A stretch of 63,392 nt of DNA from Brasilonema sp. UFV-L1 (GTDB lineage: Bacteria > Cyanobacteriota > Cyanobacteriia > Cyanobacteriales > Nostocaceae). The number at the start of each line of letters is the position of its first letter. The first letter of the stretch is position 1. A program made the translations under genes and the position numbers. The notes beneath the pieces are model-generated. The model searched no databases, had not been told where the DNA came from, and was given only the letters and a program-made list of their open reading frames with translations. The stretch covers positions 1 through 63,392 of the forward strand of contig NZ_QMEA01000024.1 in the NCBI RefSeq assembly GCF_012912105.1, written 5' to 3'. Of the stretch, positions 1 through 7,600 are shown one piece after another.

Positions 1-64
1 ATTCTGGATTCAGCAATACTGAATACTTCTTCAAACTGATAACTGATAACTGATAGAAGTCGTC

Positions 65-712
65 TCACAGCATGATTAAACCTAACCTTACACCAACAGT
101 TACGGCTTCTGTACGTGTCGAGACACTGAGCTTTTGAAAAATAGATGAGACATGAAACTTAACAGTATGTTCGGAGATATTTAAACGTTTGGCGATCGCC
201 TTATTACCCAATCCAGAACCAAGCATCTGCAAAACTTCTATTTCTCGTGGTGTCAGCGCTTGGACAACAGGTGAAGTATCTTTCTCCCGCACACTCGATT
301 CTTTAAAAGGAAGCACAGACTCGATAGTATCAGAGTGCAGCACGACTAGTCCAAGGGCGATCGCCTCAACAGCCGCGACAATTTCCGACTCTGTACTGAT
401 ACTTGGCAATATGCTGCGTACACCAGCACGCAGCGCTGCTTCAAAGTTTATACTATCGAGTTCATCAGTAAGAATAATGATTGCAAATGGGTATGGCTGC
501 TGTGAGGAGAGCAATTTTTCCCAGACTAATTCTTGAAAATGACCACTCACATCCAGCAGCACGACATCGGGTTGTAGTTGCTCAAATTCCTTAGTAAATG
601 TATCCAAATCTGATGCACTACCTACAACTGTGAGTTTGGAACTCGTCGCTACAACAGCTGACAATCCAGCCCGCACCACTGGGGAAGCCGCAACTACAAA
701 CACCCGAATCAT
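65..712 (-). CDS. LuxR/NarL-type response regulator with degenerate receiver
   Basis: A 215-residue DNA-binding response regulator. Residues about 1-120 form a CheY-like receiver and about 151-205 a LuxR-type HTH (LTPREIEVLQ ... NISEHTVKFHV). ATG at 712 is preferred over an upstream TTG because the receiver fold begins at MIRVFVV. The candidate phospho-acceptor Asp54 (VVLLDVS) is present, but the acidic pair that normally follows beta-1 (DD in VDDHP) reads AA at residues 8-9 (VVAASP), and the conserved Lys of the 'LLK' motif is Pro at about 103. Mg2+ binding and phosphorylation may therefore be impaired, so regulation may be phosphorylation-independent; this is inference. It is the last gene of an apparent operon behind two HtrA-like genes, with a gap of about 60 bp. 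No cognate kinase is nearby. The target genes are unknown. Confidence 0.88.
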   Translation of the reverse strand: MIRVFVVAASPVVRAGLSAVVATSSKLTVVGSASDLDTFTKEFEQLQPDVVLLDVSGHFQELVWEKLLSSQQPYPFAIIILTDELDSINFEAALRAGVRSILPSISTESEIVAAVEAIALGLVVLHSDTIESVLPFKESSVREKDTSPVVQALTPREIEVLQMLGSGLGNKAIAKRLNISEHTVKFHVSSIFQKLSVSTRTEAVTVGVRLGLIML

Positions 713-773
713 AAACAATCCAAAATTTAAAATTCAAAATTCAAAAAGAAGAAAATCAGTGCGAGCAATTGGT

Positions 774-1643
774 CTAGTCTTTCGTTGTATACAAATTAAA
801 TGCATCAGAACTGACTACTGTTGCTACCTGACAAACTAATTTTTGTCCGCCACGCAAGATTTGCAACGGTAGTGGTTCGCTATTGTTGGTGTGTTCAAGA
901 TAGTTATTTAAATCATGAGGACTGGTAAACAATTTTCCAGAGACTCCAATAAGGACATCGCCAACAAGCACACCAGCAGCTTCAGCAGCACTTCCAGAAT
1001 TAACCGATAACACCAATAAACCCAAGCTGCGTTTGTTGGTTGCATTTACTAATACAGGTTGCAAAGTCACACCAAGCTTTTGACGATTTCCATGCAAAAA
1101 ACGTTCTACGGCAGGGCTTGGTATTGCTATGGCCAAACCGTTTACAATCATAGTGTTAATCCCAATGACTCGTCCAAGACAGTCAGCAAGTGGACCACCA
1201 GAATTACCAGGAAACAGACGAATATCAGCCATCACCACACGCTGGTGATTGGCGTGGATAATCCCGCTTGTCACAGCACCACTATCACCAAAAGGATTCC
1301 CGACTGCTAAGACAAATTCTCCCACTCGTAAAGCATCCGAATCACCGATAGTTGCAGTAGGTAAGTCAGTCGCGTCAATTTTCAGAGCAGCTAAATCCTT
1401 AGTTGGGTCTATATTAGTACGTACAGCCTCAAAGACTTGTCCATTCCACAGTTCCACAGTTGCTTTGTTGTTAGTAGCGACATGGGCATTGGTAATAATT
1501 AAACTACTGCCCTTAGGCGATCGCCAGATAACACCAGAACCACTTCCAAAAGAACTACTACGCACTTTCACAGTTACCTTGCGCAGATTTTCAGCTACCA
1601 ATGCTAATTCATTACTTAAGCGTGTCATTGTTGCAGTACTCAT
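774..1643 (-). CDS. Trypsin-like (S1C/HtrA-type) serine protease with PDZ domain, apparently cytoplasmic
   Basis: A 289-residue HtrA/Deg-type protease. The chymotrypsin-fold domain (about 20-180) keeps the whole triad: His54 in TNAHVA, Asp83 in TKDLAALK and Ser148 in PGNSGGPL. A PDZ domain follows (about 185-280, ending in LQILRGGQKL). No signal peptide or N-terminal membrane segment is visible, unlike the HtrA at 58752-60005, so it probably acts in the cytoplasm. ATG at 1643 fits the family N-terminus, although no clear Shine-Dalgarno precedes it. It lies 35 bp behind a homologue that has lost catalytic residues and 61 bp ahead of the LuxR gene, so co-transcription is likely. A protease/pseudoprotease pair acting together is inferred from context only. 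The substrate is unknown. Confidence 0.88.
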   Translation of the reverse strand: MSTATMTRLSNELALVAENLRKVTVKVRSSSFGSGSGVIWRSPKGSSLIITNAHVATNNKATVELWNGQVFEAVRTNIDPTKDLAALKIDATDLPTATIGDSDALRVGEFVLAVGNPFGDSGAVTSGIIHANHQRVVMADIRLFPGNSGGPLADCLGRVIGINTMIVNGLAIAIPSPAVERFLHGNRQKLGVTLQPVLVNATNKRSLGLLVLSVNSGSAAEAAGVLVGDVLIGVSGKLFTSPHDLNNYLEHTNNSEPLPLQILRGGQKLVCQVATVVSSDAFNLYTTKD

Positions 1644-1678
1644 GTTTTACTTTTGAAGCGTGGAATTTTGAATTGGTA

Positions 1679-2599
1679 TCACTCATCTGTTGCAGTTCGT
1701 TCGCCAATTAGTATCGCTAACTCAACTAACACACCACCTCGGATAACCTGAACTTTGACAGTTTTTCCAACCTGATCGCCACTGTTCAAAAGTGCTAACA
1801 CATCACCTGTATCATCCACAGGAGTTCCATCAAAAGTAACCAATACATCTCCAATCAACACACCAGCCTTGTCAGCTGGTCCATTTGACTCTACATTAAC
1901 GACAATTACCCCACCAACAGAAGTTATATTGAGTGCTGTTCTCAGGTTGTTTGGTAAGCGTACAGGTTGCATCCCTAAACCCAGGTAGCCGCGTGCAATA
2001 TGTCCTTTTGCCAAAAGTTGGTCAATCACCCGATTGACTGTAGAAGCTGGGATAGTCAGAGCAGTACCACGTCGTCCCGATGTGTTCATACCTACCACTA
2101 AACCCGCAGCATCTATGAGTGGTCCACCTGCAAAGCCAGGGTAAAGCGTGATGTCTGGACGGATGAACTGGTCTATATTTCCACCGGTCATACTCCGCCA
2201 AGCACCACTGACAACACTCACTGTCCCCATAGCTGCTCGAATGTCACCTTCGCTACTTCTTCCTAGTCCCAAAACCAGATGACCAACTTTTAATGTTTTG
2301 GCATCGCCGATGTTCGCCACTGGGATTTTTGCATTTTCAATTTTGAAAACAGCAACATCAGTGGTAGAATCATGTCCTATGAATGTCACAGGTACAGTAC
2401 TACCATTTGATAGAGTGACCGTGATTTCGTCGTAGCGCTGGAGTGACTCATCAGAAGTCACAATAATTCCATTGCGCCAGTGTATACCACTAGGGGAAAT
2501 ACGCCTACCGGCGTTCACTGCAACAACAGCACCGCCAACTTGCTCTACAATCTCAGCTAAATTGTTGGACAAAACGACTAAGGCGTTGGATGAAGACAT
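1679..2599 (-). CDS. HtrA-like protein with PDZ domain and lost catalytic residues (pseudoprotease)
   Basis: A 306-residue paralogue of the neighbouring protease. The fold and the C-terminal PDZ domain are preserved, but the active site is not. Where the family has TNAH, this protein reads TSDE (Glu51 in place of His). The nucleophile motif GNSGGPL reads GFAGGPL (Ala157 in place of Ser). The Asp (about 81, TTDVAVFK) is kept. Proteolysis is therefore not expected; it may be a scaffold, a peptide binder or a regulator of the active partner. ATG at 2599 is chosen because GGAG lies about 9 nt upstream and the alternative start 27 nt earlier adds a basic tail absent from the paralogue. It is the first gene of the apparent three-gene operon. 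The reading frame is intact, which argues against simple decay. Confidence 0.85.
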   Translation of the reverse strand: MSSSNALVVLSNNLAEIVEQVGGAVVAVNAGRRISPSGIHWRNGIIVTSDESLQRYDEITVTLSNGSTVPVTFIGHDSTTDVAVFKIENAKIPVANIGDAKTLKVGHLVLGLGRSSEGDIRAAMGTVSVVSGAWRSMTGGNIDQFIRPDITLYPGFAGGPLIDAAGLVVGMNTSGRRGTALTIPASTVNRVIDQLLAKGHIARGYLGLGMQPVRLPNNLRTALNITSVGGVIVVNVESNGPADKAGVLIGDVLVTFDGTPVDDTGDVLALLNSGDQVGKTVKVQVIRGGVLVELAILIGERTATDE

Positions 2600-2757
2600 T
2601 TTATTTCTCCGCTTCTTGATACACAAGACAGGAATAACTTTTCCTGATGTTGCGATTGTGCCGTTTTGTCGATATAGATGACATCGGAAGAATGGGGAGA
2701 AATTGTCCTAGAAATATGGCTAGTACAACGCGGTCCAAATAAAGCTACGATTGAAAG

Positions 2758-3765
2758 TTAAAGATAGACTTCAGGATTGACACAATTAGGTAATTGCTCT
2801 CCTTTCAACCCAGCAATTAGATTAGCGATCGCCATATTTGCCATTTTTTCTCGTGTTTGACGGCTAGCACTGCCAATATGAGGTGTAACAATCAAGTTAT
2901 CTAAGTCTAGTAAGGGGCTATCTGTTGGTATCGGTTCTGGATCGGTGACATCTATAGCAGCACCTGCAATTTCACCATTCGCAAGCGCTTGGTATAATGC
3001 TTCTGGGTCTACAATTGCTCCTCGCGCTGTGTTGATGAGAATCGCAGATTGCTTCATCAATTTAAACTGGCGATAGCTTCGCTGCTGCGCGGAGCGCAGA
3101 TCGCCAAAAAGATGATAAGTTTCATCCGATAATGGTGTATGAATAGTCACAAAATCTGCCTCTTGCAGCAGATGTTCAAACGCCGTAAACTCCACACCTA
3201 AATCTTTTTCTAACTCCTGGTCACTTCGCTGTTTGCTGGTATAAAAAACTTTCATGTCAAACCCTTTGGCACGACGAGCAACTGCTTGACCAATACGCCC
3301 AAAACCAACAATCCCTAAAGTCGCACCTGTGATGTTCGGTCCTAGGAACAAATTTGGTTCCCACGTCTTCCACTGACCCCCACGAGCAAATCGGTCTGCT
3401 TCTACCACGTGCCGTGCAGCAGCCATGAGTAACGCCCAAGTCAAGTCAGCAGTTGCATCTGTTAACACACCAGGCGTATGACCAACTGGTATCTTACGTG
3501 CGATCGCAGCAGGAATATCAATATTGTCGTATCCAACTGCCATTTGGCTAATAACTTTAAAAGAGGTTCCGGCTGCTTCTATCAGTTGCTGATCAATCTG
3601 GTCTGTCAGCAAGCACAGCAAACCATCAATTGACTTGACTTTTTTTAGTAAAACTGTATACGGAGGCGGTTGGCGTTCTTCCCAGACTTCAATGGTAGCA
3701 ATCTTTTGCAGTTGCTCTAATTTGGTTGGAAAGTGGCGAGTGATGAAGACTTTGGATTTGGGCAT
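2758..3765 (-). CDS. D-isomer-specific 2-hydroxyacid dehydrogenase (glyoxylate/hydroxypyruvate reductase-like)
   Basis: A 335-residue NAD(P)-dependent dehydrogenase that reduces 2-oxoacids such as glyoxylate or hydroxypyruvate. The nucleotide-binding motif GFGRIG is at 154-159, and the catalytic Arg (NTARGA, 248), Glu (DPEPIP, 277) and His (TPHIGSAS, 296) are all present. Relatives usually read about 'DETYHLINxxxLxLMK'; here about ten extra residues (roughly 220-233, GDLRSAQQRSYRQ) are inserted between the strand and KLMK. The DNA under this insertion (about 3069-3105) is a GC-rich palindromic repeat bounded by CGAT-type ends, so a dispersed repeat has entered the gene in frame. The enzyme may remain active because the insertion falls in a surface loop. 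It is monocistronic and divergent from the gene at 3998. Exact substrate is not decidable from sequence. Confidence 0.9.
   Translation of the reverse strand: MPKSKVFITRHFPTKLEQLQKIATIEVWEERQPPPYTVLLKKVKSIDGLLCLLTDQIDQQLIEAAGTSFKVISQMAVGYDNIDIPAAIARKIPVGHTPGVLTDATADLTWALLMAAARHVVEADRFARGGQWKTWEPNLFLGPNITGATLGIVGFGRIGQAVARRAKGFDMKVFYTSKQRSDQELEKDLGVEFTAFEHLLQEADFVTIHTPLSDETYHLFGDLRSAQQRSYRQFKLMKQSAILINTARGAIVDPEALYQALANGEIAGAAIDVTDPEPIPTDSPLLDLDNLIVTPHIGSASRQTREKMANMAIANLIAGLKGEQLPNCVNPEVYL
3062..3106. repeat. Palindromic dispersed repeat inserted in frame within the dehydrogenase gene
   Basis: The stretch around 3069-3105 runs from GGCGATAGC through CTGCTGCGCGGAGCGCAG to GATCGCC. The core TGCGC/GCGCA pairs with itself, and the style matches the GC-rich dispersed repeats in the intergenic regions of this window (42560-42600, for example). 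It encodes residues absent from typical family members while keeping the reading frame. Confidence 0.65.
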
Positions 3766-3997
3766 GGTTGAGGGTTTGTTGGGTTTCGCTTACGCTCAAT
3801 TTAAGCTACTAGCTGCGACAAATGATGTCAACTTATGTGATTCCATACCGTTTCACTTTAAGGTTGATACAAATAGGCAGCTCTTGAGCAGGGAGCACCC
3901 GAATAGGGGGAAAGAATTAGAAACCCATCAAAAGTTACCCAAACTTTGGTATTCTTACGAATTAGAGAATACGAAAATTGTCTTGAAAAATTAGATT

Positions 3998-5458
3998 ATG
4001 TCACAGGAATCCAATTTTGATAGCATAACACGCAAATCTAACTTAGTTTCGTTTAAGTTAGAAGACATTCGACTTCAAGTGGAGAATAACGAAGTTGCTG
4101 ATGTTACAGTTAACTTGGATTATATCAATGGGCTGAACCCAAGTGAATTAAAAAATGTCGTAGCTATTGCTAATAATATCAAAGATTACCTGACTAATTA
4201 TCCAAATAATCCCAATGACTTGTTTGAAGTCATCAATCGCAATCTCACCAAGGAATTGCTAAGTGATTCCAATCTAGGGCTTTCTGAAGTGTTGGACTCA
4301 TTAAGTGTCAATTTGGATGTGGAACCAAAAGTTATTCCTTTCCAATTTGATAATACAAATACTCGTACCTCAGATGGAGACATTAACGATATTGTCTCGT
4401 TTCAGTTAAAAAATATCCAGCTTGATGTTACGAATAAAGAGAATGCGAATGTCACCATCACCCTTGATTATATTGATGGAGTAGACCCTAGTGACTTTAA
4501 AGAAGTCGGAGTTATAGCTGATAAAGTCAAAGATTATCTAACTAATTATCCAAATAATCCCAATGACTTGTTTGAAGTCATCAATCGCAATCTCACCGAG
4601 AAACTGCTAACTGATTCCAATCTAGGGCTTTCTGAGGTGCTAGACTCTTTAAGTGTGAATCTTGACGTCGCACCAGCCATTATTCCTTTCCAATTTGACA
4701 ACACAAATACTCGTACCCCAAATGGCGACATAAACGATATTGTTTCATTTCATTTAGAAGACGTTACATCTCCAATTGATGGTGGTATAGTTGCCGATGT
4801 CACTGTTAATTTGGATTATGTTGATGGAATTGACTCAAGTTTATTAAAAGATGTCATACCCATCGGTAATTACATTAAAGATTTCTTGGCAAATTATCCA
4901 GTAGAAGCAGGGTTGTATGAAGTCCTCAATCGTGACCTTACCCAAGGGTTACTAAATGATAGCACTATAGGGCTATCTGGGGTATTGGACTCATTAAGCG
5001 TTAATCTGGATGTGTCACCAAAAATTATTCCTTTCCAATTTGACACTACAATTACCCGCACAGCCAATGGTGATATTAACGATATTGTCTCATTTCAATT
5101 AGAAGATATTTTACTTCCGATTGATGGTACTAGTGTTGCTGATGTCGCCGTCAACTTGGATTTTATCGATGGAATTGACCCAAGCGCCTTCAAAGATGTC
5201 ATACCCCTTGGTAATTTCATTAAAGATTATCTCACAAATTATTCTCATCCCAATGACTCTTTTGAAGTCGTAAACAACAATTTAGGCAATGCATTGCTAA
5301 CTGATTCTAATCTAGGACTTTCCTCAGTGTTAGACTCACTAACTGTTAAGTTAGGTGCATCACCCGGTGTTATTCCTTTTCAATTTGACAATACTGTCAC
5401 CCTCACCCCAATTGGGACTACAATCTCTGGAGGAAGCGAATTGACTACGGTTTTGTGA
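3998..5458 (+). CDS. Unknown protein made of four tandem ~115-residue repeats
   Basis: I do not recognise this 486-residue acidic protein. After a short N-terminus it consists of four tandem repeats of about 115 residues. Each contains 'IVSFxLEDI', 'ADVTVNLDYIDGIDPS', 'IKDYLTNYP', 'LFEVINRNLT', 'LGLSxVLDSLSVNLD', 'PKVIPFQFDNT' and 'TRTxxGDINDI'. There is no signal peptide, membrane segment or cysteine, so a soluble repetitive protein is likely. Repeats 1 and 2 are also nearly identical as DNA: more than 50 nt around 4197-4249 match 4545-4597 exactly, a 348-bp period that suggests recent duplication or gene conversion. ATG at 3998 has no strong ribosome-binding site. The gene stands alone between the dehydrogenase and a repeat element. 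Binding, structural or adhesin-like roles are all possible. Confidence 0.8.
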   Translation: MSQESNFDSITRKSNLVSFKLEDIRLQVENNEVADVTVNLDYINGLNPSELKNVVAIANNIKDYLTNYPNNPNDLFEVINRNLTKELLSDSNLGLSEVLDSLSVNLDVEPKVIPFQFDNTNTRTSDGDINDIVSFQLKNIQLDVTNKENANVTITLDYIDGVDPSDFKEVGVIADKVKDYLTNYPNNPNDLFEVINRNLTEKLLTDSNLGLSEVLDSLSVNLDVAPAIIPFQFDNTNTRTPNGDINDIVSFHLEDVTSPIDGGIVADVTVNLDYVDGIDSSLLKDVIPIGNYIKDFLANYPVEAGLYEVLNRDLTQGLLNDSTIGLSGVLDSLSVNLDVSPKIIPFQFDTTITRTANGDINDIVSFQLEDILLPIDGTSVADVAVNLDFIDGIDPSAFKDVIPLGNFIKDYLTNYSHPNDSFEVVNNNLGNALLTDSNLGLSSVLDSLTVKLGASPGVIPFQFDNTVTLTPIGTTISGGSELTTVL

Positions 5459-5520
5459 TATCGACGGTATTGTCTAGGTTAACGGAAGCTAAAGGCAACA
5501 GGGTTGGGCTAATAAAGCGC

Positions 5521-5769
5521 GAAAAACTGCGGTGCCTCCGGAAAAATCGCCCCATGAAAAGTTGTGATTTTTGTATACCAGTTGACGAGGTCTTACACGT
5601 AAGAAATGGAGCCAGCCTTATTACTTCGAGTATTCGTGACGCCAACACAGATAAACATTACAAAGGCTGGCTCCATTTCTAGGGGACAAATGCGTGACAA
5701 TTTGGGCGATTTTTCCGCTTCAACGTTGACTCTAAACCCGTTACTTGTAATGAGGCACCGCAGTTTTTC
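5521..5769. repeat. Nested inverted-repeat element (MITE-like or structured RNA)
   Basis: Three perfect inverted repeats are nested. The outer pair is 5521-5538 with 5752-5769 (18 bp, GAAAAACTGCGGTGCCTC). The middle pair is 5539-5552 with 5704-5717 (14 bp, CGGAAAAATCGCCC). The inner pair is 5602-5619 with 5663-5680 (18 bp, AGAAATGGAGCCAGCCTT). On the left the outer and middle arms are contiguous; on the right they are separated by 34 nt. The centre carries two motifs, one around TCTTACACGTAA (5591-5602) and TTCTAGGGGACAAATGCGTG (5678-5697), that recur near 52554-52636. No coding potential is credible. Confidence 0.75.
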
Positions 5770-5784
5770 CGGGTTTGATGAAAC

Positions 5785-5821
5785 GGAACAGGGAACAGGG
5801 AACAGGGAACAGGGAACAGGG
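5785..5821. repeat. Heptanucleotide tandem repeat (GGGAACA)n
   Basis: Five consecutive heptamers of GGGAACA. This belongs to the STRR class typical of filamentous cyanobacterial genomes. It directly follows the nested inverted-repeat element. Confidence 0.9.
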
Positions 5822-5945
5822 CAGGTGTTGGGCAGGGATTTAAACCCCGCCCAACACAATCGTCCCAAGAGAACGGGGCTTCTAACCCACTGGGGGGTCG
5901 AGGGAACGAACTGGCAACAAATCTTGTCCCCAATCCACCAACCAG
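5822..5945. other. Stem-loop-rich intergenic stretch, possibly a structured RNA
   Basis: GTGTTGGGC (5825-5833) pairs perfectly with GCCCAACAC (5849-5857), and the loop can add GGG/CCC pairs. More short complementary runs follow (CCC...GGGG near 5863-5878 and CCAC/GGGG near 5886-5897). The density of stems suggests a structured RNA or a mobile-element end, but no family is assigned. Together with the upstream repeats this fills the gap 5459-5955. Confidence 0.4.
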
Positions 5946-5955
5946 TAAGAATGAT

Positions 5956-6489
5956 TCAAACCACTGTCATTCTCACATTGATATTCCCACGAATCGCTTT
6001 CGAGTAGGGACAGAGTTGATGAGCTTGGGCAACTATCTGTTCAGCCTTCTTGCGTTCTGTATCTGGAATATTAATCACCATTTGGGCAGCAAGCATATAT
6101 CCACCGTCCGCAGGATCTCGACCAATTGTGACCGCACAGGTAACCGTTGCTTTAGATGCATCAACTCCTGCTTTGCTAGCAACTAACGCAAGTGCGCCAT
6201 GAAAGCAAGCTGCATAGCCAGCGGCAAAAAGTTGTTCTGGGTTGGTTCCTTTGCCGTGTCCCCCTAGTTCAGTAGGAAAGGCAAGATCTAAGTCTAGTAA
6301 GCCATCCGAACTTTGAGCATGACCCGACATACGGGCATGTCCTGCCTGACCTGGAGTGACAGTCACTGTAGCCGTATACAAAGGTTTCATCTCAGCACCT
6401 TCATATTGTTGGTCTAGTTGCTGCATGAGTTTCTCAGTTTCAGGATTCATCGTTCTTGCGTTCACACTACTATTAGCAGTATCACGCAT
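5956..6489 (-). CDS. Organic hydroperoxide resistance protein, Ohr/OsmC family
   Basis: A peroxiredoxin-like enzyme that reduces organic hydroperoxides with a pair of reactive cysteines. Both signature cysteines are present, one in GYAACFHGAL and one in AHQLCPYSKA, as is the Ohr-type ending (RGNINVRMTVV). Classical Ohr proteins are about 140 residues and begin near 'MKxLYTAxV'. That point is an internal ATG at 6390 preceded by GAAGGTG, so the true protein may be 144 residues. The longer 177-residue reading adds a 33-residue N-terminal extension that is not typical. It stands alone; a dedicated OhrR regulator is not visible. The Ohr subclass is favoured over OsmC because of the CPYS motif. Confidence 0.88.
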   Translation of the reverse strand: MRDTANSSVNARTMNPETEKLMQQLDQQYEGAEMKPLYTATVTVTPGQAGHARMSGHAQSSDGLLDLDLAFPTELGGHGKGTNPEQLFAAGYAACFHGALALVASKAGVDASKATVTCAVTIGRDPADGGYMLAAQMVINIPDTERKKAEQIVAQAHQLCPYSKAIRGNINVRMTVV

Positions 6490-6536
6490 TATCCTTAAAG
6501 GTGTAGAAAAGTTTCTTTCTATCTTGTTCTGTTGAT

Positions 6537-6584
6537 ACTAATTGAACGCACCCCAGCTAAATCAAAGATTATAGCTGGGGATTC
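6537..6584 (-). mobile_element. Probable IS200/IS605-type end remnant (hairpin)
   Basis: Read on the minus strand, the sequence has GAATCCCCAGCTA, an AT-rich loop, TAGCTGGGG and then GTTCAA. This matches the layout at the right end of the tnpB element near 54057-54088 (AATCCCC, stem, GGGG, GTGTCAA). No transposase gene is attached, so it is at most a solo end or a relic. Confidence 0.4.
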
Positions 6585-6730
6585 ATTCGCGTTTCAATTC
6601 TTTGTTCATTAAGATAGTTCCTGAATGTCCCATTGGATCGGAATGGATAAATGCACAACAGCTTATTTCCAGTCACGATCATTATCTGTCCACTTAACTT
6701 GAATGCTGCTGATACGGAGGCAAGCGACTA

Positions 6731-7384
6731 TTATGTTCCCGGACGAGAGCGAATATTCACGGGTATATGATGGCGATCGCCTAATATTTCGAGCAAAGGA
6801 CCATTAACGTCAAATTTAACCATACTTACCGACGCGACCAAAATATTCACCCGATAGCGGTAGCGTCCCAAATCAATTCCTAGTAAACTGCAAAGCATAA
6901 TCCGAATCGTGGCTTTATGGGAAACTACTAAAACATTACCTTTGGGATGTTTTTCTTGAATTTCAGCAATTACAGGCATAGAACGGTTAGCAATATCTAC
7001 CGCAGTTTCTCCACCTAGTGGTGCATTCCAAGCCGGTTCTGTCAACCATTTTACATAGTTTTCTGCATAATTCTCTTGGACAAACGATTTACTCTTAGTT
7101 TCCCATTCGCCGTAACTACCTTCTCTAAGTCCGTCACGCAACTGCATATCCATACCGATAGCATCACAAAATGGCTTGGCAGTTGCAATTGTGCGCTTCC
7201 GAGGGCTAACATAAACCGCTTCCCACTTCAATTTTTGATAAACATCGGCAAAACTCTCTGCCATCTGCATCCCTTCAGAGGTCAACTCCGCATCAGTTTC
7301 ACCGCAGAAATTGCCACTTTGACTAAAAGTAGTTTCTCCATGTCGCAGTAAATATAAATTGAGTGTCATAGCTTGTATTGCCAT
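6731..7384 (-). CDS. Histidine phosphatase superfamily protein (phosphoglycerate mutase-like)
   Basis: A member of the branch-1 histidine phosphatase family. The phospho-accepting motif LRHGET lies near the N-terminus, with a second catalytic histidine in VLVVSHKATIR and supporting residues in SPRKRTIATAKPF and EGSYGEWE. The longest frame opens with a TTG and includes a tail not shared by the family; ATG at 7384 (MAIQAMTLN) or at 7369 (MTLNLYLLRHGE) is likelier, and neither has a clear ribosome-binding site. At about 215 residues it is the usual size of alpha-ribazole phosphatase-like and GpmB-like enzymes. The substrate cannot be told from sequence. It lies downstream of hemD on the same strand with a gap of about 215 bp. 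Confidence 0.85.
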   Translation of the reverse strand: MAIQAMTLNLYLLRHGETTFSQSGNFCGETDAELTSEGMQMAESFADVYQKLKWEAVYVSPRKRTIATAKPFCDAIGMDMQLRDGLREGSYGEWETKSKSFVQENYAENYVKWLTEPAWNAPLGGETAVDIANRSMPVIAEIQEKHPKGNVLVVSHKATIRIMLCSLLGIDLGRYRYRVNILVASVSMVKFDVNGPLLEILGDRHHIPVNIRSRPGT

Positions 7385-7492
7385 TGGGATAAAGGAGTTT
7401 GTGCAAAAATAAAATACCATCAATCTCGCAATCGAGTATGTGACAGCAGGACAAAGTAATCAACCAAAAAAGTCAATCAATCACAAACTTTT

Positions 7493-7515
7493 GCGATAAG
7501 CCAGAGGCTTATCGC
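7493..7515. terminator. Perfect hairpin downstream of hemD
   Basis: GCGATAAGCC, a 3-nt loop (AGA) and GGCTTATCGC form a perfect 10-bp stem about 85 bp past the hemD stop on the minus strand. There is no uridine run on either side, so it is a weak terminator or a dispersed palindrome rather than a textbook intrinsic terminator. Confidence 0.4.
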
Positions 7516-7600
7516 ATGTGCGTATCGCCGCAACGCCTGCCAAATTCAGCTTAATATGCCAACCGTCGCAAGTGAGTACGAAGAATTTAATCCCAAAAAG

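Noticed and set aside
5606-6007. 133-codon frame spanning the repeat element and the STRR
   Set aside because: It crosses inverted repeats and the GGGAACA array and runs into the Ohr gene on the opposite strand; no protein-like composition.
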